Source: Prunus persica (taxonomy: Eukaryota > Streptophyta > Magnoliopsida > Rosales > Rosaceae). Taken from it: DNA of 64,000 nucleotides. The stretch lies in contig NC_034009.1 of the NCBI RefSeq assembly GCF_000346465.2, positions 524,017 through 588,016 of the forward strand. The letters are read 5' to 3'. Of this stretch, positions 25,037 to 38,020 are shown one piece after another. A model generated the notes under the pieces. The model had not been told where the DNA came from, did no database searches, and saw only the letters and a program-made list of their open reading frames with translations. Numbering within the stretch: the first letter of the stretch is position 1; each line of letters opens with the position of its first letter. The position numbers and the translations under genes were made by a program.

Positions 25037-25269
25037 GTTAGCCCTTTATTTTTTTCCCAACAACCCAATATCAGTTTTTCAAACAGGCCAACTATAAAGC
25101 CCATTTCGTAGTATGTATGTATTGCCTAAATCATGTAAATTCAACTATAGTTGCATTGCCATGTCGAAAAATTCAAATACATAACAATGAGTGATTGACT
25201 TGAAATAGCGCCTTCTTGGAGGTGGTGTGTCCTTTGGCCAACTTCTCATGCTCATTAATGGAAGTTATA

Positions 25270-25625
25270 AGTTATAATGAAGTCTATGTGTGGGAACCAA
25301 AAATCAAATCCCACATATTAAGGCCAAACCCGTCACTATTAAGAGCAAATGAAGACATGGGTTAGTTGGACTTCCCTACGACTAAAGAAGTGCGAGGTAG
25401 GGGGCATAACCCAACCAACGACTCCCCACGATTATGAAATAGGGGATGAGATGCGTGAAGTCAATGAGGTGGGGCTAAATCTAAGGGCTTGAAGCGCTAT
25501 AAAAGCCCAACGAAACCTCAGCCAAAAGTACGAAAAATTCAATTGAGCATTGAGAGTTCATCGTATAAGCACTGACTTGTGCGTCAGAGTTTCTTTTGCA
25601 AGTACTCCCCCTTTTTGTGCCATTA
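25270..25625 (+). repeat. Probable solo or remnant LTR
   Basis: The stretch begins around a TGTGGGAACC segment, has a TATA-like GCGCTATAAAAGCCC at about 25492-25506, and ends GACTTGTGCGTCAGAG...CAAGTACTCCCCCT. That end resembles R/U5 sequence of some plant gypsy LTRs. No partner LTR or internal region is nearby. Boundaries are uncertain. Confidence 0.45.
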
Positions 25626-26600
25626 GTTTTTTAAGAAGCGATATGAAGTTCTTTTCAATCAAGAACATGTGGAGGCATTTTATCTTAAAAGAAATCCCGC
25701 TCCAACACTATGAGACTGGTTGAGTTGTCAAGGCCAGTGAGTGGTTATAATGAGAAGGTTCTTAATAGTCGTTCAATCCAGTGCAAAGTTATTATTGGAC
25801 TGTTAAATTGAACCCCCTCATTGTAATCCTTCAACATAGCCCCTCATTATAGAAGCTCCCGAATGAATATAGATGTTGGCTCCGCTCTTAGGTTGACCAT
25901 GCATTTGCAAAAGGTAGCCATAACAAGGAATTAATTTATTTTATTGGAAACAAACATACAACCATTTGTTTTAAATTTGTCTAATTCTTTTCAAGAAGAT
26001 CTATGAATGAAGCATTGAAAGATAAACATTCCATATTGTTGAAATAAAATTTGTAAGGGATTCTATAAGGTGTCTCTAAGACAGGAGAAGAGTGTTGTAT
26101 GAAATGTATTTAAGTTCAAGTCCAATATGAATTTATATTTCTTTTAAAGAAGAAGTACGAATTTTATTGCTTACTTTATTTTCTTATACAATTTTTATTT
26201 CATGCATGTTTTATGTTAAATTCAACCCATTCAATCTATTTATAATTGGGATTGGACTTGCATACCTATTGTATTGAGTTGAATTCAAATACGGAAAATC
26301 CAACTATTCTTGAATTGGATTAGGTTAGGATGCTCAAAAATAGGTTTGGAAATTGGATTGACACCCTCCTCCCATTGAATTTTTATTTTTATTTTTAAAA
26401 GTTATAAAATATGAAAATTGTTTGGAATCCTCCTGGTACAACTGTCCACTCCTCCACCTTTTTAATTTGTATTTATATTTTTAATTTTTTTTGACTTGTT
26501 GGGTAAGTATGCTCTAAAGAACACAAAACCAGAACAGTAGCCCATTCTACCATCACTGCTACTACTCTCTTTCTGTCTTGTCTTTTTTTTACTATTATAA
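25626..26600. other. Intergenic region before RPN2
   Basis: AT-rich, without a recognised gene. The last ~100 bp contain CT-rich stretches and TCCTAGGGTTTCGAATCC near 26620, which probably belong to the RPN2 5' leader. Confidence 0.5.
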
Positions 26601-26718
26601 TATTATTCTACTAGTGCTCCTAGGGTTTCGAATCCACCTCTCCCAAATCGGAATCCCAATTCTCCTGAACCCAATTCGAACCCTAGGGCTGGTGTAATCG
26701 GTCCCTGTTCGTACAGCT

Positions 26719-29700
26719 ATGGCGACCTTGGTAAGCTCGGCCAGTGGGCTATTAGCCATGCTCAACGAGACCCATCCTTTGCTCAAGCTCCACGCTTTAT
26801 CCAACCTCAACAAATTGGTTGACGGCTTTTGGCCCGAGATCTCCACCAGCGTACCCATCATGTACTTTCTCTCGCTCGCTCGCTCGCTCGTTTTTTCTTT
26901 TTCTTTTTAATTTTCTGTTGCATTTTCGGGATTAGGGTTTGCATTTCGTTGTTCTTCATCTTTTCGATAGGCGAGAAACTTCGGGAAACAATTTTTGAAA
27001 CTCAAGTCGAAATTTGAGGAAGATTTAAGACCAACTAAGCTAATTGCTTGTGCTAGTTTTCTTAAAGAATTGTTTTTGTGTATTTTGGAGAATTCAACTA
27101 TCAAATGTGTGAGATTGTACATTTTTGTTGTTGAAATTTATGTACTTTGGATACTTCTTGTTTCTTTGTTCTCATTGAAAGATGGTTTATTATTTTGGTC
27201 AGTTAAGAGAATTAGGCGTTTTTCTGAGAAGAGATTCTGTTGGAGATTTGTGAATGTTTTCTGGGCGGTGATGGAAGTGATTGGTGTGTTGGCGAAGGTG
27301 GCTAGTATATAATGCAATAAGAAAGAAAATATTGGAGTTCCGTATATTTTTACAGGGTTTGCAAATATTGTATTTCATTAGTAGAGATGAGACATACGAT
27401 GCAGATGGGGTCTTGGTATTTGTAAACCCTGATAATACAAACTTAGGAGAAATGCAAGTTTTGCTGTTTTTTTCCTTCCAAACATTGACTGTCAAAGTAC
27501 CTGGGCTATGCTTATGCCCTGTCAACGTTTGGTTCTGCTTCTTGTCAATAAATTGGTTATGCTAGAGCGCTTCTATAACCTTAGTCATGCTGACTTTCAA
27601 ATTAAGTGATTTTGCATATATTTTGAAGAAACCAAAATATTTTTAGCTTAAATTTTGTGTTTATTAATTTTTTTTTCTAAATTGTTTTGTTGCTCAGTGA
27701 AAGTTTATATGAAGATGAAGAGTTTGATCAGCATCAAAGGCAACTGGCCGCTTTGCTTGTGTCAAAGGTAAAATCACTGCTCTGGTGCCTTTTCTTTTTT
27801 ATATATTCTTTTTGTTTCAAACTATTGTGTTACAAACAAGATTCGTTATTACACTCTGAATTTACTTGCATCCAAAGTGGTTTTATGATCGATCAATATC
27901 AATTTGGTTGCAAATAAATAATTAGAAATATTAGTAAACTAGCAATGCAAAATACTTTCATTCAAATTTGGCAGGTAGGGTTTGAGGACTTTGTCTCTCT
28001 TCATCATTTGTGGAAATAAATTCCCTGTTTTTTTTCTTTTGAATATGTAGAGTTTGCTACTTCTGTGTTTTTTTTACATGACTTGTGTTCTTTCTCACCC
28101 CAGGTTTTCTATTATTTGGGTGAACTTAATGATTCACTTTCCTATGCCCTTGGAGCTGGTTCCTTATTTGATGTGTCAGAGGATTCTTATTATGTTCATA
28201 CTCTTCTTGGTAAGAATGTTTTTGTGTTCTTCTTTACTTGCACAAAAGATAGAGTGTAATCACTCTTAGGCGTTAAAGCTTACAATTTTACTTCTCATAG
28301 CTATGACCGTGAGAAGTTGGGATGTACATCAATGGAAGAAACTATGAAAGGGGGATATGCAAACTTAATAATCAACTCTGTTTTATTAACAATGATACCA
28401 TCATTTTTTTAATTTGATATTGTTAGAAGTGGACTAGATATATGAAACTTTGGGAAGGTTTAACCGGACTGTACTCACATGACATTTCTGGTTGTTTGCT
28501 CCTCTTCTCAGCTAAAGCCATAGATGAATATGCCAGTCTTAAGTCTAAGGCAGCAGAATCAAATGTTGAAGCAGCAAATGTGGATCCTAGGTTGGAGGCA
28601 ATTGTGGAGAGAATGCTGAATAAGTACGCAGGCCTCTAATGTTTTTGTATGCAGTACATAAGTACCTCTAGTTCTCTTACTATTTTTTATCTTTAGGTGT
28701 ATCATGGATGGAAGATACCAACAAGCTATGGGGATTGCAATTGAATGTCGAAGATTGGATAAACTTGAGGAGGCAATCACAAAAAGTGATAACGTTCAAG
28801 GAACTTTGTCATATTGCATTAATGTCTCGCATTCCTTTGTTAATCTTAGGGAATATAGACATGAGGTAAGACTTTGCTCTTTCTTTTGCGAACATATTAT
28901 TGTTAATATAATGTTTCTGTTTTTGCATTGTTTGTAGCCACAATACTCTCTATAAATATGCAGTGATACAGAAAAAAATAAAGGCATTTTCTTTGTTGGT
29001 TACTTCTGTAGAAGTATGATGGTGCAATACAGTACATAGCTTCAATATGTTTTTATACTTTCACAACGTAATTTAGGTTTCTCTTTCATAGCAATTTAAT
29101 GTTTGATTGCATAGAATTATTAGAGGCTGTGGAGTTAATAGGAAGGTGTTCTGATTTTTTGCCTCACACAGATTAAGTTGGCTTTAATATTGGATAACAC
29201 TGTTATAAACTTTAGAGGTGCTCTCCCGTTGTTTCTTCTTATATATGTTTTTCTGGTTACTTTCTATATGATAAATCTTGATGTTAAACTAAGAAGGGCA
29301 TACAATAAGTTTGGAACTAAGACCAAAAACAATCAGACAATGTGATTGGAAAATGTTATACGTAGTCCATGTGGCTGTCCCTTTTGTGTCTCCTTTTCTT
29401 GCATCATGTTTCCGGAAACATCATGTTTTGTAATTTCTCACATTCTATTAATGCTTTTTGTTTATGTTGGTTGATTAAATCAAGTCATGCGTTGTGCAAA
29501 TATTCTTTATTGGGGAGATTGACAGCATTTGTCCTTGTTTGGTTTTTGTACAGGTACTTCGTCTTCTTGTCAAAGTGTATCAAAAGCTGCCATCTCCAGA
29601 TTACTTGAGCATTTGTCAGTGTCTCATGTTCTTGGATGAACCAGAAGGTGTAGCAAGCATATTGGAAAATCTTCTGCGCTCTGAAAACAAGGACGATGCA

Positions 29701-30706
29701 CTTTTGGCATTTCAAATAGCCTTTGATCTAATAGAGAATGAGCACCAAGCTTTTCTCTTAAATGTTAGAAATCGCCTTTCACCTCCCAAGATTCAACCTT
29801 CAGAATCTGCTCAGCCAGAATCTGCACAGCCAGAATCTGCACAACCACAATCTAGTGAAGCTGCTCAAAGTGAAAGTAATGCTGCTCAAGGTGAAAGTAA
29901 TGCTGCTCAAAGTGAAAGTAATGCTGCTCAAAATGAAAGTTCTGCGGAGGATGTTCAAATGACAGATGGAAGTTCTACTTCAAATGCAACCGTGCATGAA
30001 GATCCTAAAGAAGTGATCTATTCTGAGAGGCTGACGAAAATTAAAGGAATTTTGTCTGGAGAGACATCGATACAGTTAACTTTACAATTTTTGTACAGTC
30101 ATAACAAGTGAGGCTGCTAAATTCTTCCCATATATTTTATTTCATTAACTTATAAATTTCTTTTGGAAATCATTGGTTGAGAAGTGTTTTGACTGTTTTC
30201 TGTTAATTGCATATAGGTCCGATCTTCTTATTCTGAAGACAATAAAGCAGTCTGTTGAGATGAGAAATAGTGTATGCCACAGTGCTACTATTTATGCTAA
30301 TGCAATTATGCATGCTGGAACAACTGTTGACACGTTTCTGAGGGAGAATCTGGTGAAGCAGATATCTTACTATTTCCTTTTGCACCTTTTGCAATGTTAT
30401 ATTCTATTTTCTTTGCTAAGAATATTGACCACTTCAGTTCTTTAAATTCTCAGGATTGGTTAAGTAGAGCCACAAATTGGGCTAAATTCAGTGCCACAGC
30501 AGGGCTAGGTGTTATTCACAGAGGCCACCTGCAGCAGGGAAGATCTCTGATGGCACCTTACTTGCCTCAGGGTGGGGCAGGTGGTGGTGGAAGTCCATAC
30601 TCAGAAGGTGGTGCCCTGTATGCTCTGGGTCTCATTCATGCCAACCATGGCGAGGGCATCAAACAATTCCTTCGTGATAGCCTACGCAGTACTAATGTGG
30701 AGGTGT

Positions 30707-30746
<40 letters not shown>

Positions 30747-31827
30747 TGATTGCGTCTTTTTGTGCACATTAGTTTATCGCCAAAATTTTCTAATGGGACC
30801 TTTGATGCAGGTTATTCAACATGGTGCATGCTTAGGTCTTGGCTTGTCAGCTTTAGGAACTGCTGATGAAGAGATCTACGATGATTGTAAAAGTGTGCTC
30901 TACACTGACAGTGCTGTTGCTGGCGAAGCTGCTGGGATTAGTATGGGTTTGCTCATGGTTGGAACTGCAAGTGAGAAGGCTAGTGAGATGCTTGCTTATG
31001 CACATGAGACACAACATGAAAAGATCATCAGGTATAGATAGCTGCGTGACCTAGTTTGTACTTGGATTTCTTTTGGTAAAAAAATTCATTTATTGAGAAA
31101 AGTGATCTGTGGGAGGAATGGCACATTTTGGCTATGGTCTTTGCTAACTGTGTATTCTGTGTACAGAGGGTTAGCATTGGGAATTGCCCTGACTGTATAT
31201 GGAAGAGAAGAAGAAGCAGACACTCTAATTGAGCAGATGACAAGAGACCAAGATCCTATTCTACGTTATGGTGGTATGTATGCATTGGCATTGGCCTACA
31301 GTGGGACAGCAAACAACAAGGCCATTCGCCAGCTGCTGCATTTTGCTGTATCAGATGTGAGTGATGATGTTAGGAGGACTGCTGTTCTAGCACTTGGTTT
31401 TGTCTTGTACTCCGAGCCAGAGCAGGTTGGTGTTTTCTTATTTGTGTATTTCTGTCTCTGATCGTCCATCTTCTGTTGTTTCCCAAAGGCTTGATACCCT
31501 TTTTATTTTTCTGTTGGTCTGATAAATACCTTATGTCTCCAAAATTGCACTGGTAAATTGCAGACGCCTCGAATTGTCTCCTTGCTATCTGAGTCTTACA
31601 ATCCTCATGTTCGATATGGTGCTGCTCTTGCCGTAGGCATTTCCTGTGCTGGTACTGGCTTGAGTGAGGCCATATCTTTGTTAGAGCCTCTGACTTCAGA
31701 TGTTGTTGACTTTGTGCGCCAAGGTGCCCTCATTGCAATGGCAATGGTCATGGTCCAGATTAGTGAAGCCAGTGATTCTCGTGTTGGAGCTTTCAGGTAC
31801 TGTCATCATAAAATTGCAAAGTTTTCC

Positions 31828-31865
<38 letters not shown>

Positions 31866-33002
31866 GCAACAATTTGTGTACTAATCTTATAGGCGGCAAT
31901 TGGAGAAAATAATTCTTGATAAGCATGAGGACACCATGAGCAAAATGGGAGCAATCTTGGCCTCTGGAATTCTTGATGCTGGTGGAAGGAATGTGACGAT
32001 AAGACTGCTTTCTAAGACAAAACATGATAAAGTTACTGCAGTTGTTGGCCTTGCTGTTTTTAGCCAATTTTGGTACTGGTATCCCCTTATATACTTCCTA
32101 AGCTTGTCATTCTCACCAACAGCATTGATAGGACTGAACTCTGACCTGAAAGTTCCAAAGTTTGAGTTCCTGTCACATGCAAAACCTTCACTGTTTGAAT
32201 ATCCTAAACCGACCACCGTGCCAACCACTACATCGGCTGTAAAACTCCCCACTGCTGTACTTTCAACATCAGCAAAGGCCACCAAAGCTAGGGCCAAGAA
32301 AGAAGCAGATCAAAAGGCAAACGCTGAAAAGTTATCTGGGGCAGAGAGTTCATATGCACATTCTGGAAAAGGAAAATCATCTAGTGAGAAAGATGGGGAT
32401 TCAATGCAGGTGAGCAGTATGGGCATAATGGGCCCATCCCACCTTTTCTTCTTCTTCCTCTGTTCCATTTTTGCATTTAAACTTATGAGAATGATATAAG
32501 TTTAGTGTTTAAATTTTATTTTTCTTTTAAAAGATTGCTTGAGCTGCATACACAGCCATGATCCAAACTAGTACTAACAATTGGAAGAGAGAATATGATG
32601 GGATCTATTTACTTTGCAATGCTTAGTTTATGATATCATAATTGTTCTGAATCCAACTCCCCTTCTTCCCTTTGGCAGGTTGATAGCTCAGTTGAGAAGA
32701 AATCAGAGCCGGAGCCTTCGTTTGAGATTTTGACCAACCCAGCTAGGGTGGTTCCTGCTCAGGAGCAATACATTAAATTTCTGGAAGGAAGCAGATATGA
32801 GCCCATCAAGTTAGCACCATCCGGGTTTGTTCTCTTGAGAGATCTGAAACCGACTGAACCCGAGGTGCTTTCGCTTACAGACACACCCTCTTCTACAACA
32901 TCAGCTGCTGGTGGATCAGCAACGGGACAGCCAGCTTCTGCTTCAGCCATGGCAGTTGACGAGGAACCGCAGCCTCCTCAGGCGTTTGAATACACTTCGT
33001 GA
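26719..33002 (+). CDS. RPN2: 26S proteasome regulatory subunit RPN2 (PSMD1)
   Basis: RPN2 is the large scaffold subunit of the 19S base. It sits over the ATPase ring and docks the ubiquitin receptor RPN13. Thirteen exons: 26719-26861, 27698-27767, 28104-28209, 28512-28623, 28697-28865, 29554-30107, 30217-30352, 30454-30702, 30811-31031, 31167-31425, 31564-31796, 31893-32409, 32679-33002; 1030 aa. The N-terminus [20 protein letters not shown] and [19 protein letters not shown] are family hallmarks. Proteasome/cyclosome repeats ([39 protein letters not shown]) form the central toroid. The C-terminus has a K/A/E-rich tail and ends PPQAFEYTS, the RPN13-docking type of end. Exon 6 has an expanded AQPES/AAQSESN repeat, which accounts for part of the length above the usual ~1000 aa. 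Confidence 0.97.
29799..29943 (+). repeat. In-frame coding repeats in RPN2 exon 6
   Basis: About three 15-bp units (encoding SAQPE, 29799-29850) are followed by four 21-bp units (encoding AAQ-S/G/N-ESN/S, 29860-29943). They lie in the low-complexity acidic loop between the helical N-terminal part and the toroid, a position tolerant of length change. Confidence 0.9.
30714..30743. repeat. (TA)n microsatellite in RPN2 intron 8
   Basis: About 14 TA units immediately downstream of the exon 8 donor. A CT repeat (31832-31860) sits near the 3' end of intron 11, close to the polypyrimidine tract. Confidence 0.9.
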
Positions 33003-34970
33003 TTTTCAGTTTAGTTATCATTTTTATTCTCTTCTGATAGTCAGAAATTCGCGCTGAGTATGCCATGGATATTGTTGACTTGCTTGTTTTTACTTACGGT
33101 GAAATTGTTAAATTTCAATTTCTTGTATACAATTTTATTTTTAAAGAGTTTCAATTCAATTGTCATCTCTGGTGATACTGGGATGTTAGATTTGAGCCCC
33201 GTCAGCAAATAATGTTTCAACAGGGGATTAATGCAACCTCTATTCCTCATAGTCATAGAATCATAGATAGCTACATTGGGTAACATAATATATTCCTTCT
33301 CGCAAAGTGAAGCCACAAGAAACAAAACATGGTCTTTATCCCTTAAATTTGTTAACCTTTTCTCCGTTCTTTTTGGATAATGAAAATAGTATCTTGCCCC
33401 TGCTCAATTTTCTTATTCAACATATATATGACTTTTTAAGCAAATGTATATAATGGGGATGGAATTCTAACTATAAAATTAAACATACGAGGAATCATGA
33501 GTAGGCCAACTATATTCAAATATTGGTGCCGTGAATATTGGCAAGTGTGTGTCAGTGTGCATGGAATTTCATTTGTCTTATTTCCTTGTGTGGTTTAGCA
33601 AGTCAGTTGTGAACGTTTGGAAATATATATGCATGAGGAAGCAAATGTTTTATTGAAGTTTTTGAGTCTTATTTGATGAACTTTGTAGTGTGTGGTCAGT
33701 TTTGTAGTTGACTTAAATTATTGGTTTGTGCAGTGGACTTATTTGTTTTGCAAGACTCGAATGATGAAGTTTTTATCTTTTAATGGTGATTGAGTAGGAT
33801 TATGAAGTTTTGAAATTGGATTGAGTTGATTTCAATTCATGTGTGTGTGTGTGTTTGTTTGTTTGTTTTTTGGCCTAAGTTGTATATGGAAGTTAAATTT
33901 ATTAAACTTGTGTAAAAATAATCCAATTATAGCTTGTTCTCTATATTTTATCTCTTATAAACTTACAATTCTAACTCCGCCTCTAACTATAGAGATTTTC
34001 ATAAAATCCTTTAAGGAGGATTAGATAGAAACATGAGTGGGAATGAAGATCAAGTACATAAATAATGGTATTGTGATCACCAGTCCCGAACCCGGCCAGT
34101 ACCATCCGTAACTATTCGGGGTCAATGGCTATGATCAACAACAATGGCTCTGTGCCAACGTTTCATTTGGAAAACCCACCTCGGCTGCCTTTCTATTAAA
34201 GTAACAAAAGAACGTGTTACGAAATTGAGTCAATTATTGTTGAAAATTCATCAAGCTAGGTAGATAGATCGATCTTATCTATGCCCCCAATTAATAAGGA
34301 ATCACATGCAGTTGAGTTATCTAGCTTCCCGATTGATTTGTAATTTTTAGAAGAAAAAAGAAGAGAAAAGTTAGAAAAAGAAGAATAAGGTCATGAATCT
34401 TGTTGGTAGGTAATCTCTTTGAAAAGTTGAAAAGTTGAAAGTGGAAATTATAAAATGTTCACAAGCGGCTAAGCCTTAATAATCGTCATGGGGGAGAGTA
34501 TATGTGGCGCTCTCGTCCTGTGACGCACATAAATTAAAGGAGGCCGTGACAGTGAGGTGAAACTGTGACAACCAAATTAATCCCACAGGCTCCTCTCTCT
34601 CTCTCTCTCTCTCACGGCAATTCTGGCTGGCCCATTACAGATATATAGACATAACTGAACCACGTAGCCAAATCTCTTCTAAAATTGCAAGATCCTTTCC
34701 TCCAATCTCTTAAAAAAGGTGGGGTTTGGTGCAGTTTCTGTTGGCCTTTGTCTTGGATATAAATTTGTACTGTTTCTAACCTTTGATGATTATTGTTATC
34801 TAACTTGTCTATATTGTCTGTTTTATCAGTCTTCAAGCAATTAATTTATCTACAGTCCGTAATTTCATGCATTTTAACATTGTTTCAGGTATAGGGCCAA
34901 AGCTGTCCTAGTTTCCACCAGGGTAATTTGTCCTTGCCTCAATTTAGCTCCCACCCCGGGCCTAGGGTTT
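33003..34970. other. Intergenic region between RPN2 and FAMA
   Basis: The first ~150 bp are RPN2 3' UTR. The rest is AT-rich with a TG run (33839-33853) and a CT run (~34592-34613). No coding similarity was seen. The FAMA promoter is expected in the right half, but I cannot name specific elements. Confidence 0.45.
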
Positions 34971-35028
34971 TCCCTTAAAGTTGTACTCGTCGTCCTCCTC
35001 TTCATCATATACTATATATTCTGTACAT

Positions 35029-36686
35029 ATGGAGAAAGAGGAGAACAACTACTCGGTACAAAATTCAGCTTTCTCTCCATCTTACACTGCTTATCTCACT
35101 TCCCTTTTACTTTTTGTTTATTTTCTGTTGACAAATATTGTCATCAATCACCATGTTGTTCTTTTGCTCTGATTATGAAATATTGCAGGCTTTTATGCCC
35201 CCTGGTAACTTTAACAACCTGGATTACACCCTAGATCATCATCATGATGAAGATCAGCAGATGATGAAGTCTCGCATCGACGAGACTCCAAGTGAGAACA
35301 ACAATGGAATGGTCAATTACTTGATGAACAATCACCATCAACTACAACAACAGCAACAACAAATGAGCACACAACTAGCTCCAGCTGGGTTTTGTGGTTC
35401 AACAAGTACTTCTTTTGATAAGCTGAGCTTCGCCGACGTGATGCAGTTTGCGGATTTTGGACCCAAGTTGGGCTTAAACCAAACCAAGATTTCAGAAGAA
35501 GAACCCTCCGGAGTTGACCCTGTTTACTTCCTCAAGTTTCCGGTGTTGAACGACAAGTTCGACAACGATGTCATGGTTCCACAAGCTGAAGAGAGATTTA
35601 CAGGGTTGGGTGAAGAAGGCAAGACAAAGTCAATGGAAGAAGATCAAGATGAGGAGGCTCGGGTTTCGGGTAGTAATTCCGTGCAGCAGCTCCAGTTTCT
35701 TGGAGAAGATCTTGAAAACAACCCTAGAGGAGGAGTAGAACCGGAGCCTGCAGCCAAGAACAAAAGAAAAAGACCAAGAACTACCAAGACGACTCAAGAA
35801 GTCGAAAGCCAGCGGATGACCCACATCGCCGTGGAAAGAAACCGCAGGAAGCAAATGAATGAGCATCTTCGTGTGCTCCGGTCCCTCATGCCTGGCTCAT
35901 ATGTACAACGAGTAAGTATATATTGTTTAACTGTTTTCTTTCAATTCAACAACTTTCGTCCATGAAATTTGAACTCACGACCTCCTTCACCACTGAAATA
36001 TTTTTTAATTGAATGTATGCAGGGGGATCAAGCTTCTATCATTGGAGGAGCCATAGAGTTTGTGAGAGAATTAGAGCAGTTGCTTCAGTGCTTGGAATCA
36101 CAAAAGCGGAGAAGGCTCTTAGGAGAAGCTCCAAGACATGAGGTGGGAGAATCTGCAGGAGCGATGGCTATGGCGGTGATGCCTGCAGTACAGGCAGCTC
36201 AAGGCGGCAGCGGGGGACCATTAATCTTTCCGGCTGCTAATTTGCCTGTGAATCCAAATGATCCTATCAAGTTCGTCGACTTCGAAACGGGGCTTCGAGA
36301 AGAAACGGCTGAGAACAAGTCGTGCTTTGCTGATGTTGAGGTGAAAGTTTTAGGGTTTGATGCGATGATCAAGATTTTGTCTCAAAGGAGACCAGGGCAG
36401 CTCATTAAGGCCATTGCTGCGCTTGAGGATTTGCAGCTTAACATTCTTCACACTAACATCACCACCATCGAACAAACTGTTCTATATTCCTTTAATGTCA
36501 AGGTACGTGTATATATAGTTGAGATTATAAAACATTATTTTAGCATATGCAATTAATTAATCTGGGTTATATATATATATAAATGATGGGCAGGTTGAGA
36601 GTGAATCGAGGTTCACGGCTGAAGATATAGCAACCTCAGTTCAGCAGATATTCAGTTTTATTCATGCAAACACCGCCAGCATGTGA
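35029..36686 (+). CDS. FAMA: FAMA, bHLH transcription factor of guard-cell differentiation
   Basis: FAMA ends divisions in the stomatal lineage and drives guard-cell fate. Exons are 35029-35055, 35189-35911, 36023-36502 and 36594-36686, giving 440 aa. The first exon encodes only nine residues (MEKEENNYS). The start was chosen because it joins in frame to [10 protein letters not shown], like Arabidopsis FAMA. Conserved blocks are [19 protein letters not shown] and [13 protein letters not shown]. The bHLH ([20 protein letters not shown] through [20 protein letters not shown], ~215-280) has the basic E and RNRR residues for E-box binding. LQCLE (~271-275) fits the LxCxE retinoblastoma-binding motif reported for FAMA. 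An ACT-like domain follows ([20 protein letters not shown] onward, ~345-430). N-terminal His- and Gln-rich runs are present. Confidence 0.97.
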
Positions 36687-36759
36687 TGATGATGGTGGAA
36701 CTTGAATCTTACAGCCTTTTCTTTTGGATTCTGATCTATTTATATTTATTGTTTATGAA

Positions 36760-38020
36760 AAAGAGAAAAAGAAATTAATGAGCTAGTAGTGTGGTCTCTG
36801 GTGGTATAACATCAGTTGAACCTGCAGATTACTAGCTACATTCCTTTGTCCTAAATAAGTAACATTACATGTATTTCCTCTTCCAGATTGATATTAAAGG
36901 CATGTAGTGGTTCTGAAATCTCTTCAAATTCTCATCATTGAACAAATTAATTCTTATATATAGTGGTCATCTCTCTTCAAAATCGATGAACCTTTTCAGT
37001 TTCTTGTTTGAATGTCTAGTTTATAGAAGTAGAACAACTTAGCTATTAATTGTTGAAGATTGTAAAAATACCACATTAGAAACCTAAGAAAATAAGATAC
37101 AAAAAAATCCAAGTGTGTGGTTTCATTACCTAACAAATACGCTTTGTAGTAAAACTACATATTTACTAGGATATTTGTGGTTAAGTTGTTGAAAGTATCG
37201 ATGTTAGTATTATAGTGGATTACTCGTCCGTCCTTTTGAAATCTTAACATCATATATGTAACATCCTTCCTACAAAAATGTGATTAATTGATAATTACAT
37301 GGTAGTATCAAATATCTTTCCCCATATGTATATTTAAAATAGATACTGATGAAGCTGCTCACCCCCACATGCTCTCTCTCTGTTTCTATCTTGTGGGGAA
37401 GGAGAATAGTATCTGTTATGGCAGCAGAGGGAGTGTGGAGACAACTTCTGTCATACATGTTGTTGACTTTGATTGAATGAAAACAATTTTGGTGATACAT
37501 GAGTTAGAAGGTCAACGGGTCCCATACCTTGTTGCCGCGGGTCGTTGACTTGCCAGAAATGACTCTTTTGGTTTTATTCGACTGCCCTGAGACGTTGCCA
37601 TTCTCAGAGGGTCCCTTAAGCATTTGGATTTAATTGTGAAGGTTCATCCATCACCACCTCATTTTTGTTGTGTGTATCATTCAATCATGCTTGCTTGGTC
37701 GCATTTGTCTTAAAAGAGTTGACCCATGTGGCTTCAATTGGCTTTATTCTCTTCCTTCCACTATCTTACAGCTTGAAATTTCAAACTTATCACTGGAAAC
37801 GATTGGGAGACCCTTTTTCATCAATTAACTAGGTCGATTGTACTTGTGCATATATAATAGCTCCAATCAAAAGTCAATGGATATGATTGTTTTTTTTTTT
37901 TTTTGGGTTCCAAATAATGGGTAAAGAATTTGACACGACATAACGCTATTATTGCTCATTTTTGAAGAAGGGTTACTAAATTTAATTTTGTTACCACCTA
38001 TTGTTAAATAAGTTTGTAAC
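36760..38020. other. Intergenic region between FAMA and RPL13A
   Basis: FAMA 3' UTR, then AT-rich DNA with no recognised exon, up to the SINE at 38021. Nothing coding is supported. Confidence 0.5.

Larger units (their letters stand above)
22065..25053. mobile_element. Non-autonomous MULE with 9-bp target duplication, split by an LTR element
   Basis: The element spans 22074-25044. It starts GGGCTAACATCATTTCAC and, with the later insertion removed, ends AAATGATGTTAG+CCC, so the tips are inverted. The target duplication TTTATTTTT is at 22065-22073 and 25045-25053; nine bases is the Mutator-like signature. Inverted similarity extends with divergence from ~22074 to ~22500 on the left and ~23215 to 23629 on the right. 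No transposase is seen. The centre (~22500-23215) is GC-richer with short broken reading frames, so it may be captured sequence (Pack-MULE), source unidentified. Confidence 0.85.

Noticed and set aside
31696..32297. Minus-strand frames across RPN2 exons 11-12
   Set aside because: Antisense shadows of RPN2, partly driven by the CT repeat.
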